Shown here: piece by piece, positions 23,813-35,600 of the stretch
Layout: each line of letters starts with the position of its first letter
How positions within the stretch are numbered: the stretch's first letter is position 1
NCBI RefSeq assembly: GCF_026914265.1
Contig: NC_069135.1
Location: forward strand, 21,011,639-21,075,638
Length of the DNA: 64,000 bases
Direction of reading: 5' to 3'
Source of the DNA: Mya arenaria
Lineage: Eukaryota > Mollusca > Bivalvia > Myida > Myidae
Notes under the pieces: generated by a model
The model's database searches: none
Told to the model about the DNA's origin: nothing
The model's input: the letters and a program-made list of their open reading frames with translations, nothing else
Translations under genes and position numbers: made by a program

Positions 23813-26270
23813 ATGAAATCATTTGTAGACATTGACCCAACAATTGCGATGCCAAGAAATGACAGTACAAAGCTACCAAATGTTCCAAAGGCTGCAAGAG
23901 ACATGTCCAGTGTTTCAACGGAACCCCCATTCAAAGCATTTGTTGCCAACTTGCCGTATGATGCTTCTGAGGAGAAGTTGATGAGATTCTTTGGGCATCT
24001 TGATGTAAGTTTGTTTTTCAGGCCATTCGTGGTTAACACTTAATGAAATTAGTTATCAAAACTATCACAAGTCGGCTAACTGTTAATCATGGTCCATGCT
24101 CAAACTATGCACTCGATATGGCAGGGCTGATTGAATTTCCAATGCCAAATAGTAGTGCAAGAACATGGCCTTCTTGATCCAAAAGTCTTAATTTCGATGA
24201 ATGGAAGTGTCAAACAATAACAATAAGTTATCGGCAAAATTTGTCAATTGAAATGGGAATACAGAAAAGGTTTGATTTGTATTGTTGTTTAAGGGAAAGT
24301 CATGTGTGATTGGGTTTCCTTTTATAGCTTATGAAAATATTGACTGCAGTGTTTGCAAAGTTAGATTCACAAGGTCCATGAACATCACACTGTGATTCCC
24401 TGATCAATATATTTGCATGAAACGAGGATTAACTTGTTTTCAAGTCATTGGCAGTAAACTGTAGCCATTGAATTATGAAAAAATATGTGTATAAATCAAT
24501 GATTAGGTTCTGAAATATTTTGAATCACTGATGCATGACTTTTCACATTGCTTGTAACAACATTTAGGTTTCCCTTTTAGCCTTTGATTTTTAAATAAAA
24601 TAATAATACCCACATACCAGTAATGATATAATAGGAAGTCCGTCTTGTAGTATAAAATTCTCTGGCATGTATGTTTGTGAAACATTTCAGGTGGTTAATG
24701 TGCGATTACCACTCGACAAGGGCAGGCATCGTGGGTTTGGATACGTGCAATTTCAAAGCAGACAGGGATTGATTGGTGCACTTGGAATGCACGAAGAGGT
24801 GACATTTCTACTTTCATAAACATAACACGAATGGGAGCCTAGCTCCACCTGGTCACTTGTCGAATGTGAGAGGATCCTGGCTCCACCTGGTCATTTGTCG
24901 GATGTGAGAGGAGCTTAGCTCCACCTGGTCACTTGTCGGATGTAAGAGGAGCTTAGCTCCACCTGGTCACTTGTCGGTTTTGAGAGGAGCCTAGCTCCAC
25001 CTGGTCACTTGTCGAATGTGAGAGGAGCCTAGCTCCACCTGGCACTTGTCGGATGTGAGATGAAACTTTCCCCAACTGGATACTTGTCGGATGTGAGAGG
25101 AGCCTAGTCCCAACTGGTCACTTGTCGGATGTGAGATGAAACTTGCTCTAACTGGTCACTTGTCGGATGTGAGATGAAACTTGCCCCAACTGGTCACTTG
25201 TTGGATGTATGATGAGACTTGCCCCAACTGGTCACTTGTCGGATGTAAGAGGAGCATAGCTCCACCTGGTCACTTGTCGGGTGTATAAAAAAACATCAAA
25301 AGACAGTCTTAAAGTATACACTTTCAATTATGGGCTATTTGATCATAATCCATGTTGTCTTCTTCATTCCAGTCGATTTGGGTTGTATGGAGCGCCGTAA
25401 CAACATTATGTATGCGTTTGGCATCAAGTCAAGTCAAGTCAATATTTGTTTATTGTCGGATATCATATATAACATCAGTTTTTGGTGTTTTTGTTATGTC
25501 CTGGTATTGTCAAAATCATGAAGATATGTTATACTAAGCGTTACTTAATTGTCCAAGCAATGATTTTGTATAGATTATCAGCATAACTTGACTAACAGTT
25601 GTATTATGTTTTATTACAATGTTTATTTTATTTATATTGTGCAGATGTTTTGTGGTCGGAAAATCGTTGTGTATCTGACCGGAGAATCACACAATGGTAA
25701 TGAACCCTGTTTTCTTCGTTTGTAAACATATTACTAACAATACATTTCTGTTTTGAGACCTGCTAGTGCCTCAGCCGTAGGTTATGGAAGTTGTTAATAA
25801 CCGGTGCTAGACACTACCTATTTACGCACATGCACACATATTTATGCACATTAGTCCTTCAAACTACCCACTAAATATTCAGATTCCAAGGCATAATCAG
25901 GGATTCCAGCAGTTTAATAAAGTTAAACTCATAATCATAAGGAGAAATATAATTATATTTTTGTATATGAAATTTTTATTTTATTAAAAAAAAATAAGCA
26001 AGATTCAACTTCCAAAGAATGAAGTTATAGGATGTGGATACATGTAAAATGATATCGATTCCTACACTGTACTTTGTATGAATTAGGAGGCAAGATATTT
26101 ATCAAAACTGCCGTAAACATTTAGAAAGGTATTACAGACATCGAGTTTGTTTCTAAATCGTATAGGAGGTGGTAATGGTGGTTTACCTTTTGCTAGAATG
26201 CTGTTGTTTATTTTTCATCATCAGATGTTCTTATAGGTGCTGGTTATAATTGTTTACATTTTTTTACAAT

Positions 26271-26302
<32 letters not shown>

Positions 26303-27815
26303 TCATCATCAGATACTCGTATAAGTGGTGGTAATAACTGTTAACATTTTGCTACAATGCTGTTGTTTATTTTTCATCTACAGATAATCCCTCATCAGAT
26401 AATCCATCATCAGATAATGGTAAAGGTGGTCGGTATCGCTATGATGGAGGTCCTTGTCGAGCTGCAGGAGACTGGCGATCACAATCTAAATCAGACTCGG
26501 GTACACCAGGCCCAATGGTCACGAACATATTTAAGAAATAACTCAATCATTACTCAACATCAAAAGTAGTTAAAATGGTCTGTTTTTTACACTTTTTAAA
26601 GCGTATTCTCTCAGAAAAAAGGGAAAAGAATTGTTGATTTTTAACTGTTGTTCAAGATTCCAGAAAAAAGGTCTGCAGCTAAAAAATGAAATTGAATATA
26701 ACACGTTGTTTTTACCAAATAATTAAGTTCATTTTAGTTTTAGAATTTACTATCTTAAAAATATTGACAAAAAGTTTTTATCAACATATTCCATAAGAAA
26801 GTATGGAAAAAGAGCGAAAACATACAATATTTTGAATCATTATACGTGATGTAATGGGCTGAGACTGATAAGAAGATTTGACTTAAATATGTTCGTGTTA
26901 TTTGGGCATAGTCTTTTAGCCATTTTATGTTTTTTCACCTTATGAAAGACAAGGGTCGCGGATTTAAAACCCAAATAAAGCAAAATATTAATTTACTTAT
27001 AATTGCTTAAGAATTAATAATGGCATGACATATTTTAATCATTGTGAAATTTGCCAAAACCCATGAGAAAGGACTTCATTAAATTTAACCAAACTGCAGT
27101 CGAATGCTGTTGGCTCAAACTCTCAATGACCGGCGAAAATACCTCGAGCCTCAAAACATTCGAGCCAAGCGGGAATTCATACCTTCAGTTTGAAGAAATT
27201 CAAGCCAAACGAGTTCGAACCAATGGGGTTCAACTGTACAGTAATTTATTATTTTACTACCTAAGCATTCACTGACAGAGGAAACTATGGTCGCTCAGAT
27301 GACCGAAGGCCGATTCGCAATGACAACAGAGGGCCGAGCCGTTATGATGATAGGGGGCCAAGGCGAGAAGGCGGCACCACTGCCAGGTCAGAACTAGCCG
27401 CCAAAACGGAAGACATGTGGCAGATACCTTACAAAGTACATTTAGATGTATTTGGAAATTATTGATTTCTTATAAAAGTATTGTGATTAAAGAACCTACA
27501 AATGTAAGAAAAAGCATCCGCTTTTGTCAAATATTTGTGTTTACTTGAAATAACTTTGTAGATATAATGAACGAGGATTTGGCGGTGACAGACGATCTGA
27601 TCGAGGAGATTACGAGGGATTTGGTCACCATGACGACCATGTATTTGGAGAGGGAATATACAGAAGTGATGACGACAGACGGGGCGGGTTTGAAGGCGGC
27701 GGCAATAGAGATGGTTAGTTTCACTATCAGTAAGACTGAAAGATCAACAAGACTCAAAATCTCGAACAATATGTCCATCATTACAGGGTCAAGCCCAACA
27801 CACTATTTCTGTTAA
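23813..27815 (+). CDS. EIF4B: eIF4B-like RNA-binding protein, incomplete
   Basis: Exons: about 23829 (or ATG 23813)-24004, 24691-24798, 25645-25696, 26383 to an unresolved donor near 26500, about 27276-27388, 27563-27714 and perhaps 27788-27815 ending in TAA. Eukaryotic initiation factor 4B stimulates eIF4A helicase during translation initiation. The match is LPNVPKAARDM before an RRM with RNP2-like AFVANLPYDASEE and RNP1 RGFGYVQF, then GRKIVVYL, a DWR motif, and DRYG-like repeats (NYGRSDDRRPIR, SRYDDRGPRREG, YNERGFGGDRRSDRG). The usual Lys-rich N-terminus and the C-terminal half were not found. The join between the fourth and fifth exons is out of frame with every obvious donor, so either a small exon was missed or the copy is broken. 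I judge it a partial duplicate or decaying gene. The closest alternative is an eIF4H-like protein. Confidence 0.7.
24832..25285. repeat. 38-bp minisatellite, about 12 copies
   Basis: The unit approximates GAGCCTAGCTCCACCTGGTC plus ACTTGTCGGATGTGAGAG. Some units have the variant GAAACTTGCCCCAACTGG. It lies in an intron between the RRM exons of the eIF4B-like gene. Confidence 0.9.
26160..26400. repeat. Triplicated intron-exon boundary with poly-T
   Basis: Three related segments of about 90-115 bp each contain TTGTTTATTTTTCATC or TTTGTCATC, a CAG (26223, 26312, 26382), then AGAT...GGTGGT/GGTGCTGGT sequence. Only the third leads into an open exon. A pure T run lies at about 26272-26300. Confidence 0.6.
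27097..27236. mobile_element. pogo-like MITE, diverged copy 1
   Basis: 140 bp with ends CAGTCGAATGCTGTTGGCTC and GGGGTTCAACTG; a shortened relative of the 174-bp copies at 29320 and 36552. It lies in an intron of the eIF4B-like gene. Confidence 0.75.
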
Positions 27816-27934
27816 TTATAAATTGCGTAATATTCCTCTGTTAAGGAATTTTAAGACCTTTAAAGGAAGTTATATTTAAGGTATTATCATGACTTGTGAT
27901 TCTGAAAATGAGGTTTAAGTATGTTATTATGCCC

Positions 27935-28500
27935 ACGAAGTAATCGGACCGTTTGTCCATCCGTCCGTCCCCACGGTTTCCGATCAATAACCGAGGAACG
28001 CTATGGTACAGAAACCTTTTACTTGTTAGGCTGGTTGGTATTGAAAAGCAGAGGAACCCTATTGATTTTGAGGTCCGTGGGTCAAAGATGAAGGTCGTAG
28101 AGACTGCAAGTTGAAAATCCGTTTCCGATCATTTACTAAGTACGCTTTGGCCCAGAGACCTCAAACTTGGTAGGCAGGTTGTTCAGAGAGTAAAACTATT
28201 TATTGTGAGGTTAGTGGGCCAAAGGTCAAGGTCGTGTTTACCTCGGGCTGAAAACTCGTTTCCAATCAAAAACTGAAGACCCAGAGATCTCAAATATTGT
28301 AGCAGGCTCGTAATGACCATCAAAGGAACCCTCGTGGTTTTGAGATGAAGGTCGTGGTGACCTCAAGCTGAAATCCGTATTCGATAAATAATTGAAGACG
28401 TTTACGCCCACAGACCTCAAACTTGGTAGGCAGGTTGGCAATGACCAGTAGATTGACCCTGTTGATTTTGATTATACGTCTTCAGGTCCAAAATCGCGTT
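27935..28500. repeat. Tandem array of about 130-bp units
   Basis: About four diverged units with CCGTTTCCGATCA, CCAGAGACCTCAAACTTGGT, AGGCAGGTTG and GGTCAAGGTCGTG, starting at a (GTCC)n-like word. Similar dispersed cores lie at about 54540-54715 and 63465-63880. Confidence 0.75.
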
Positions 28501-29024
28501 TCGCGCTTCTTAATAGTTGACTTGTAATAATTGGTGTAATTCATTCGTACATATATGTATATAATTCACTGTTCGTTAATTGATCTTAGATTGACCAGAA
28601 ATCGATGGTATTTTTAACATATTCTTTCTCTACAAAAAGAATCCATTTAAAGCATAACAAAATGATAAGACATAAGCATGGTTCCAACATTCAATGAGCT
28701 CTATTTGTCGATAACTTTAATGAGAAGAACCGATCCCTGGTTTCATTCGGAAAACCTCGGCCATTTTCCATCGAAGACAACCTCGGATGTATGGTTGTAC
28801 ATCATTAGAAGTAGTTTGTATAAGGATATTGATAAAGTGTAGTGTTTTACGTGTATTGTGTATACCTCAGTTTTAATTAATTCCCAAGAGTAAAGTCATT
28901 ACGTTTAACAGCTATATTGAAATCACTTCTCACTGTAATATTTTTGTATAACTGAAAGACGAATAAACATTCTTAAACAAGGGAACAAAATACTACTGAC
29001 CGTGTTTTAAAATTGATACTGAGC

Positions 29025-29120
29025 ATAGAAGAGGTCCTCACCGGCGGCACGTTCTCTTGACCTCGATATATGGACACCAATACTGGTTTCTTTTCAGGAA
29101 CAACGTTTAATGCTTTCACT
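29025..29120. mobile_element. SINE fragment, 5' truncated
   Basis: Shares CTCACCGGCGGCACGTTCTC ... ATATGGACA ... ACTGGTTTCT with the SINE at 33438, but lacks the tRNA-like head. Confidence 0.55.
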
Positions 29121-29135
29121 ATCAGCATGGGGGGA

Positions 29136-29551
29136 GGGGGAGTTTCAATAAAGATCTTAGTCGTTTTTAATCGTAAATTGAAATAACGCGAGTGTGATAT
29201 TTATGTTATTTTTCTACTCTACATATTTGAGTGTATTGAACTGTAGCTAGTGTTAAAAATGAATACAAAGTTGCGGAAATAAATACAACCAATGGGTTGC
29301 CATTTGTGATGTTTATATACAGTCGAACCCCGTTGGCTCGAACTCCCAGGGACCGGCGAAAATATCTCGAGCCCCAGAAAATTTGAGCCAAGCGGGATTG
29401 TTACCCTTCAGTATAAAGAATCGATCTTTTAAATCTAGTTCGAGCCGATGAGGAATTCGAGCCAAGCGAGTTCGAGCTAACGGGGTTCGACTGTATACAT
29501 GTATTGAAGATTAATGAAGTTACGAGTCAAAACCGTTAATGAAACGTCCCC
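29136..29551. mobile_element. Dispersed element with short TIRs, split by a pogo-like MITE
   Basis: The ends GGGGAGTTTCAATAA and, reversed, GGGGACGTTTCATTAA are inverted repeats. The pogo-like MITE at 29320-29493 has inserted into it. Fragments of the same family lie at about 11085-11190 and 37680-37860. Confidence 0.6.
29320..29493. mobile_element. pogo-like MITE, copy 2
   Basis: 174 bp, ends CAGTCGAACCCCGTTGGCTC and GGGGTTCGACTG, flanked by TA on both sides. CAG termini and TA duplication fit the pogo/Tigger branch of Tc1/mariner. Confidence 0.9.
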
Positions 29552-29554
29552 TTG

Positions 29555-30470
29555 CATCGCAGTTGTTTAAAGTAAGGTGGCTATACTAAAACCACTATGA
29601 AACTGCATGTTGAAATTAAAGAAAATGAAGAGTGTCGACCCACCGCCACAACAACCACCGCACACAAGTTTAGTTAAAATAGTTATACCCCCCTCCCCCC
29701 CCCCCCCCCCCACACACACACAAAGAAGTGCAAATCAAAATACATGAAATCACTGTCAACGTTATCTCAGCGTGTTATGCTTATCAGCGTGTTATGCTTA
29801 ATAGGCAAACATGCCCCTTTAAAAGAAATCACGTGATGGGTGTTACGTTGCAATTCGAGGGGTGAATGCGAAAAGGTTCTAAGTGACATTAAATATAGAA
29901 TAATATAGACCCCTTTCGCTTTCACCCATCGAATTGTGTTGTTGTTAATTATTTACTGATTCCGCTTGCTCACTGTGTTTTAAGAGCCTTTAGTACAGTT
30001 GACATTCATTTTTTCAAATTTATAAAAAAAGTCAACTTACCAGGCAAAAAATGGTCCGAGAATCGGTATTTATCAATCCAAATACGCCATTTTGTTTGCC
30101 ATGAAACATTTTTCTCACTAAATGTTTGTCAGAAACGAAATTACGTCCTCCCCCTTGGATATGACAACACTGATAGAGAGCCCCCTGGTTTTCCGGTCGG
30201 GCATGGTTCTCGGTTTTCACGGTACATATATGTACTTCGCGCTCCGCGCGTCATAAATAATACCAAATAAGCCAAGAATTAACTAAGATATACCAAAAAT
30301 AAACAGTACTGTAACGTTTTATTCAATATATTTACTTAATATTTACTTGGTATTCCGTTCAAAAATAAAGCGATATTCCGGACCAAAAATAAACGGTATT
30401 CCCATAAGGAAATTAACATTGATTTGTGTGAACATTAACATTTTAATTAATGTTCGTATGAAACGCTTGA
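29555..30470. other. Intergenic, nothing recognised
   Basis: Contains a C-run with CACACA at 29690-29722 and otherwise AT-rich DNA. Confidence 0.4.
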
Positions 30471-30484
30471 ATAACATTGGTTAG

Positions 30485-31230
30485 GGCATGTTCTAAAACC
30501 TGGCCTGGCCTGGCCTGGCCTGGCCTGCTGACTCAGCATTTTGTGTTGGGCAAGGCCAGGCCATATTTTATACACATTGAGAGTACAAGCACTGAATATA
30601 CTGGAAAACAATGATAGACCTTTATTTAGAAATAAAACTGCATGTTAATGTAATGATTTTTTTTCTGAGTTTTATTTAGATAAAAAAGTAGTTTAATTGG
30701 GTGCATGGGAATACACTGTATCGTAAACACTAAGCGGATTAAAACAAAATTAAGTGCAAAGATCTTGGTTTACAAATCGAATCTTAAAATATATGTGTTC
30801 AAACTCAAGATTTACATACATATATATTTTATTTTTTACATACATATATTTTTTTGTGATGATTTTTATGTTTTGTCTTTATTAAAGGTGTAGAAAATTC
30901 CATCTAACAGTTCATATAGTTGAACATCCAAGTTGTTCAAAACTACATACATAGTTCAATTGAAAAAAATTGTATAAGAAAATAATTAATTATGCATTCA
31001 AATAAACTACATTTTTTTATCTAGATAAATCTCTTTTTTTTTATATTAAACATGCAGTTGAATTTTTAAATAAAGATCTATCATTGTGTTGGCGTATATT
31101 CAGAGCTTGAACTCTCATTATGTATAAAATCTGGTCTGGCCTGGCCTGGCCTGGCCTGGCCTGACACGAAATGCTGAGTCAGCAGGCCAGGCCAGGCCGG
31201 GCCAGGCCAGGCCAGGTTTTAGAACATGCC
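30485..31230. mobile_element. 746-bp foldback element with (GGCCT)n arms and 9-bp TSD
   Basis: Flanked by a perfect 9-bp direct repeat ATTGGTTAG (30476-30484 and 31231-31239). The inverted arms are about 170 bp, beginning GGCATGTTCTAAAACCTGG, and include pentanucleotide GGCCT runs and CTGACTCAGCA. The AT-rich middle (about 30655-31050) codes for nothing. A 9-bp duplication with long inverted repeats is characteristic of Mutator-like (MULE) elements. Confidence 0.92.
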
Positions 31231-31239
31231 ATTGGTTAG

Positions 31240-31860
31240 TTGCTTACTCGACCAGTACCCTGTGGTCTCAATTTCGCGAAATATCTTAAGTACCTCATGA
31301 CAGGATTAAGCTAAGCTCATTATTATTTCATTTTTTGGGTAACTATTTTGTAATGTTTAAATTATACATAGCTCGGCGGCTTTAAGGGTAAATATCTTAA
31401 TGATGATCACAATAAACTAGAAAAATAAAATTAGAAATTAAGTTAGATTTGGCTTAATGAAATAAGTTTCGTAAGCATGTAAAACTTAAGAACTTTCGCG
31501 AAAACGGGGCAGAAACTGCATTTTAAATCACTCAAGACGTTATAAAAAAACTGGTTTTAAAAAAGCAATATCCATGTTAACTCAACTTTCATTATTGGGT
31601 CATCTTGTTTGTGAAACTTAAGAAAATAACATGAAAATATCGAATACATTTTTAGCTCCATGAGCTGTTGGGAGTTCCTTAAAGCTTAGGCGCCTAAATA
31701 CTACTAATTTTCTTCCTGTTGTTTGTTCTCGGTTTTTTAAAAATAATAATATACTTTGATTGAAACATAATTCTTTTGACTTTGTAATTCCCCTTGTAAA
31801 TGTGTGATTATATTTATATATCAACTGTTTTACACTTAATATTGGTCCTTGTCATACAAT
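31240..31860. other. Upstream flank of the amidase gene
   Basis: No gene or repeat recognised. Confidence 0.4.
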
Positions 31861-31899
31861 AAAACCTACTGGCCGTATCATGTATTGATCACGGCGTAG

Positions 31900-31990
31900 C
31901 TCGCCGCTTTATAAGAAGATAGCTAGCGAGTATTTTGTCTGGTTCCCAGCGTCCTTTGCACAACAAGAGTACCGATAATGAAATGGTAAG
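31900..31990 (+). promoter_or_regulatory. Amidase core promoter with TATA box
   Basis: TTTATAAG at 31908-31915 lies about 135 bp before the ATG at 32049, in a block conserved with the duplicated copy at 20740-20890. Transcription would start near 31940 by usual spacing. An AATGAAATGG word upstream of the ATG adds short upstream ATGs. Confidence 0.5.
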
Positions 31991-32048
31991 GGCAGGTAAC
32001 CCAGGCTAGTATTTTACTACTCCACTTGTTAACATAAACGGTACAGAC

Positions 32049-32566
32049 ATGACAGGTATGTTTTGCTTTAATTAGTATACTTTCTTCTATAGTACAAATA
32101 CTGTAACATCATAAAGGAGCTTTCGGCTGACCATATGCTTAACATGCTGGCAGTTTATTGCATTAATTTCATTGGAAAAGCATGATGATAATTAAGTGTA
32201 ATATTTTCTTTTTTCGTCGTTGCACAAACATTTCATATATATATCATATGTGTGCAGCACAAATGTTTCGTGTGCTGCTATAGAGCTAGTGATGGCGAAC
32301 ATGTTGTATATAAATATCGACCAAGTTTACTTAAACCGACCTAGCGCTAGGATCTTGACCTGTTTACATATTAATAGCGCCCTAGTTTTTAACCTTACAA
32401 TAATGCATATTTAAAGGTACTCGCTCATGTTTTTTTTATTGTATTACGAAATGAAGTGTAGCAAATCATTAGGAGTGTTAAAACTAAGATACCAAAACTT
32501 GAAACCCCTCAGCAAATGTTGATATTTGCACAAATATAATCATTTGATTCCGGCTTTGATGTTGTC

Positions 32567-32605
<39 letters not shown>

Positions 32606-35600
32606 CATTTTCACGTGATGGCTATCACTGTATTATTTGGAGGTCAAAATTTCTACAACTTTTTGAACGTTCTGGTGGCCAGATGGATTAGGCGTCGGTT
32701 TCCTTTTTTTACTTAGGCCTAAAAAAAAATGTTTGGCTAGGGTTACATCCTTTTCAAAAATAGGTAGGGTAGGTAGGCCTCTTTTTTTTATTATAAGGCT
32801 TTATATAAGAATATCATTTTCATCATTGGAGAATGGTGTTAAAACAATCTTCTGTATAAGCATTTAAGGTTTAAACTACATATTGAAAAGCAATTAAAAA
32901 ATATATATATTTTTTTTTATTTAATTGCATTTGATATTTAGGTATGTGAAGTGTGTATAAGGTAGGTTTTAGCCACACAGTCAGAGAAGGGTGTTGCACT
33001 CTGTCCTTTTCTGGTAGAACTATTTTTTTTTGCCATCATGGAAAGCAGCATGTGCTCCATTCTGTCCTCTCGGAGTTAAATGCTATAGATAATCAAATAC
33101 GTATTTTAAGTTCCGATTAAGACATATACTATGACTATAAATACATACATTTCTTACATGTTGGCAGTAGAAACTTAATATAACTAACCTTTTTTATAAT
33201 GTTAAAGTTCTTCATAGCCCGGTACAACGTGCCCTTTTTCTTTTTTTCAGCACACTCCCCTTTTTAAAACCTGTCTAAAACCCCAATAAGAACATATGTA
33301 AGTGAATTACTACATTTCGAATTTGTTACCATGGCAACAAAATAACACCTTAATTAAAAATGAAGAGGTGTTTTAACACATTTAGCTGCTAAAACATCTG
33401 GTGATTCGATCGGCCTCCTCAAACTAACATTTCTTTAATATATAAAACTGAGAATGGTCTAGTGAAATAGTTGTCTGCCTTATAGACCGTGATGCGGTCG
33501 TAGGTTCGATCCTCATCGCTGGCACGTTCTATTGACCCGAAATATGGACATCAGTACTGGTTTCTGCCTAGCAACATACTCCGTTGTGATTCTACTAGTT
33601 ATCAGCTTTCGTCCAAATTAAACTTAAATACATGAACCTTATTTTATTCTAAAACCACAATTAAAATGTATTTTGAAATTCAAGAACAAGATAAGTATCC
33701 CCTCCCTACCCCGTACAGCCACCGAGCATCAAGGATATTCCTCTTTAAAGCTGCACTCTCACAGATATACCAGTTTTACAACTTTTTTTATTTTTTGTCT
33801 TGGAACGAGCCATTTTTTGCGACAATCTATGGAAACCAGTGATTCAAGACTGCTTACAAAAAAATAGATCGCAGATTTTTATATTTAAGTTCAAAAATTG
33901 ATGTTTTATGCATTTTTCTTAAGCCATAAAACATTAATTTTCGAACGGAAATATGAAAATCTACGATCTTTTTTTTGTCAACAATCTTATATTGTTGGTG
34001 TGCAGATATGTACGCAAAGATTTGCTCTTTCCAAGACAAAAAAACAACCAAATTGTATGACTGCATTATTGCAATCGCACTCTTTTATCCTCTATTTGTA
34101 TAGAGCCCGAGATGTATCGAGCACCGGCCGTGCGCCCTCCAAGCACCAAGGAGCTAGCAGAGATGGGCGAGTCCCTTGGCTATCAACTGACGGACGCAGA
34201 GATAGAGGGATTCAAGGGTAAACTCCCAGGATCGCGTTTACTTACGTCTCGAATCATAGTCTCAGAATCATAACCGCGAAACTTTACTGTATTGTAATAC
34301 AGAATGTATTACCATTTGAAGCAAAACAAGTGTAAATATTGTGAGCATATGTTATGAATAACAAGTTGTACAATAATTGAAGTATCTTTCGTCAAAAATA
34401 ATTCAATTAAATATACTGCTAACATTGTTAGAATTAGATTGTCTGACAAACTCAGACAATCTAATTCTAACACTGTTAGCAGTATATTTAATTAAATTAA
34501 TCAATAGTCCGTTGGTTAAAAAATAATATACATATACATTATTTAAACATCATTACCCAAAGATGACAATAATGCTCTTACATAAAGCATTTTTTTCTGA
34601 AGCTGCCTGTTTTGGGATAATAATTATGTAACTCTTACCACCCACACTTATTTCGACCTAAGCGACGTTCCTGTTTATCGAACACTTCATTGTTTTCAGG
34701 TCACATTATGGAATCCCTGAAACTGTACAATGACATTGAAGGTCTGGTTCCCCCGACACTTCCGGTGAAATACCCGAGGACGCCGGGATACAGACCAGAG
34801 CCATCGGAGAACAGCTGTAACGCATGGTAAGACAACCTGTGAGGTCGGGGAACGTGTGTAGGGAGGTTGACGAAGGTAGATCTGTGTGATACTTATCTGT
34901 CAACCCAGAGGTCACAGGTTAAAGCTGTTGCTCTGTTTTCTTAGAGGGTGAACAAGGGATCGATTGTTCAGAACTACGTCAACGGCATCGTCGTTAACTT
35001 ACTAAGCTTTTTGCTCTGAAGGGTTTCATGGATACACTAGTGCAGTATTTCTTACAAGATTGGACACAGCTATTTCTGCTGTACTTGCTTTATTTAAATA
35101 TATAATTCGATCCCAAATGGGGTATAAACTATTGGCTTATCTTAAGGACACCAGGACTTGTTCACCCTGTAAAAGGAATGAGTTCGGGTCCCACCAAGGG
35201 AAAGTTAAAGGGTAAATAATCATTACCAGCACAGGTTTCTACCACTGGTTCTATATAACGGGTAACATATTATTATAATTCTTGCGTAAACCGAGCTTGT
35301 GTGGAAACTCAACTGGTTGCTTATTTCTGTATATATGATATATGTTTCTTTCAATGGCAGAAACTCTGGAGAATTTTACATCATTTCGTAATTTTAAAGT
35401 ATTTCATAACTGTTAAGATTAATTCCTAATCGAGCTAAAATAAATTGATATAAAGTTATAAACTAACAAGGGACGATTACGTGGGCGGAAGTTTCGATAA
35501 AACAATTTACTGTCAACGGATGGGCTAGAAGAACGGTTCTGTGTGTCAATGACACATAAGTATGCTGGCTAAATATAGAAACATTGATGGACCTAACCCG

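Noticed and set aside
24832..25285. CRISPR-like array
   Set aside because: Units are contiguous 38-bp tandem repeats without unique spacers; a minisatellite in a eukaryotic intron.
27567..27815. Alternative 82-codon frame MNEDLAVTDDLIEE...
   Set aside because: It overlaps the eIF4B-like exon in a different frame; the Arg/Asp/Gly frame matches the family and continues the previous exon in phase.
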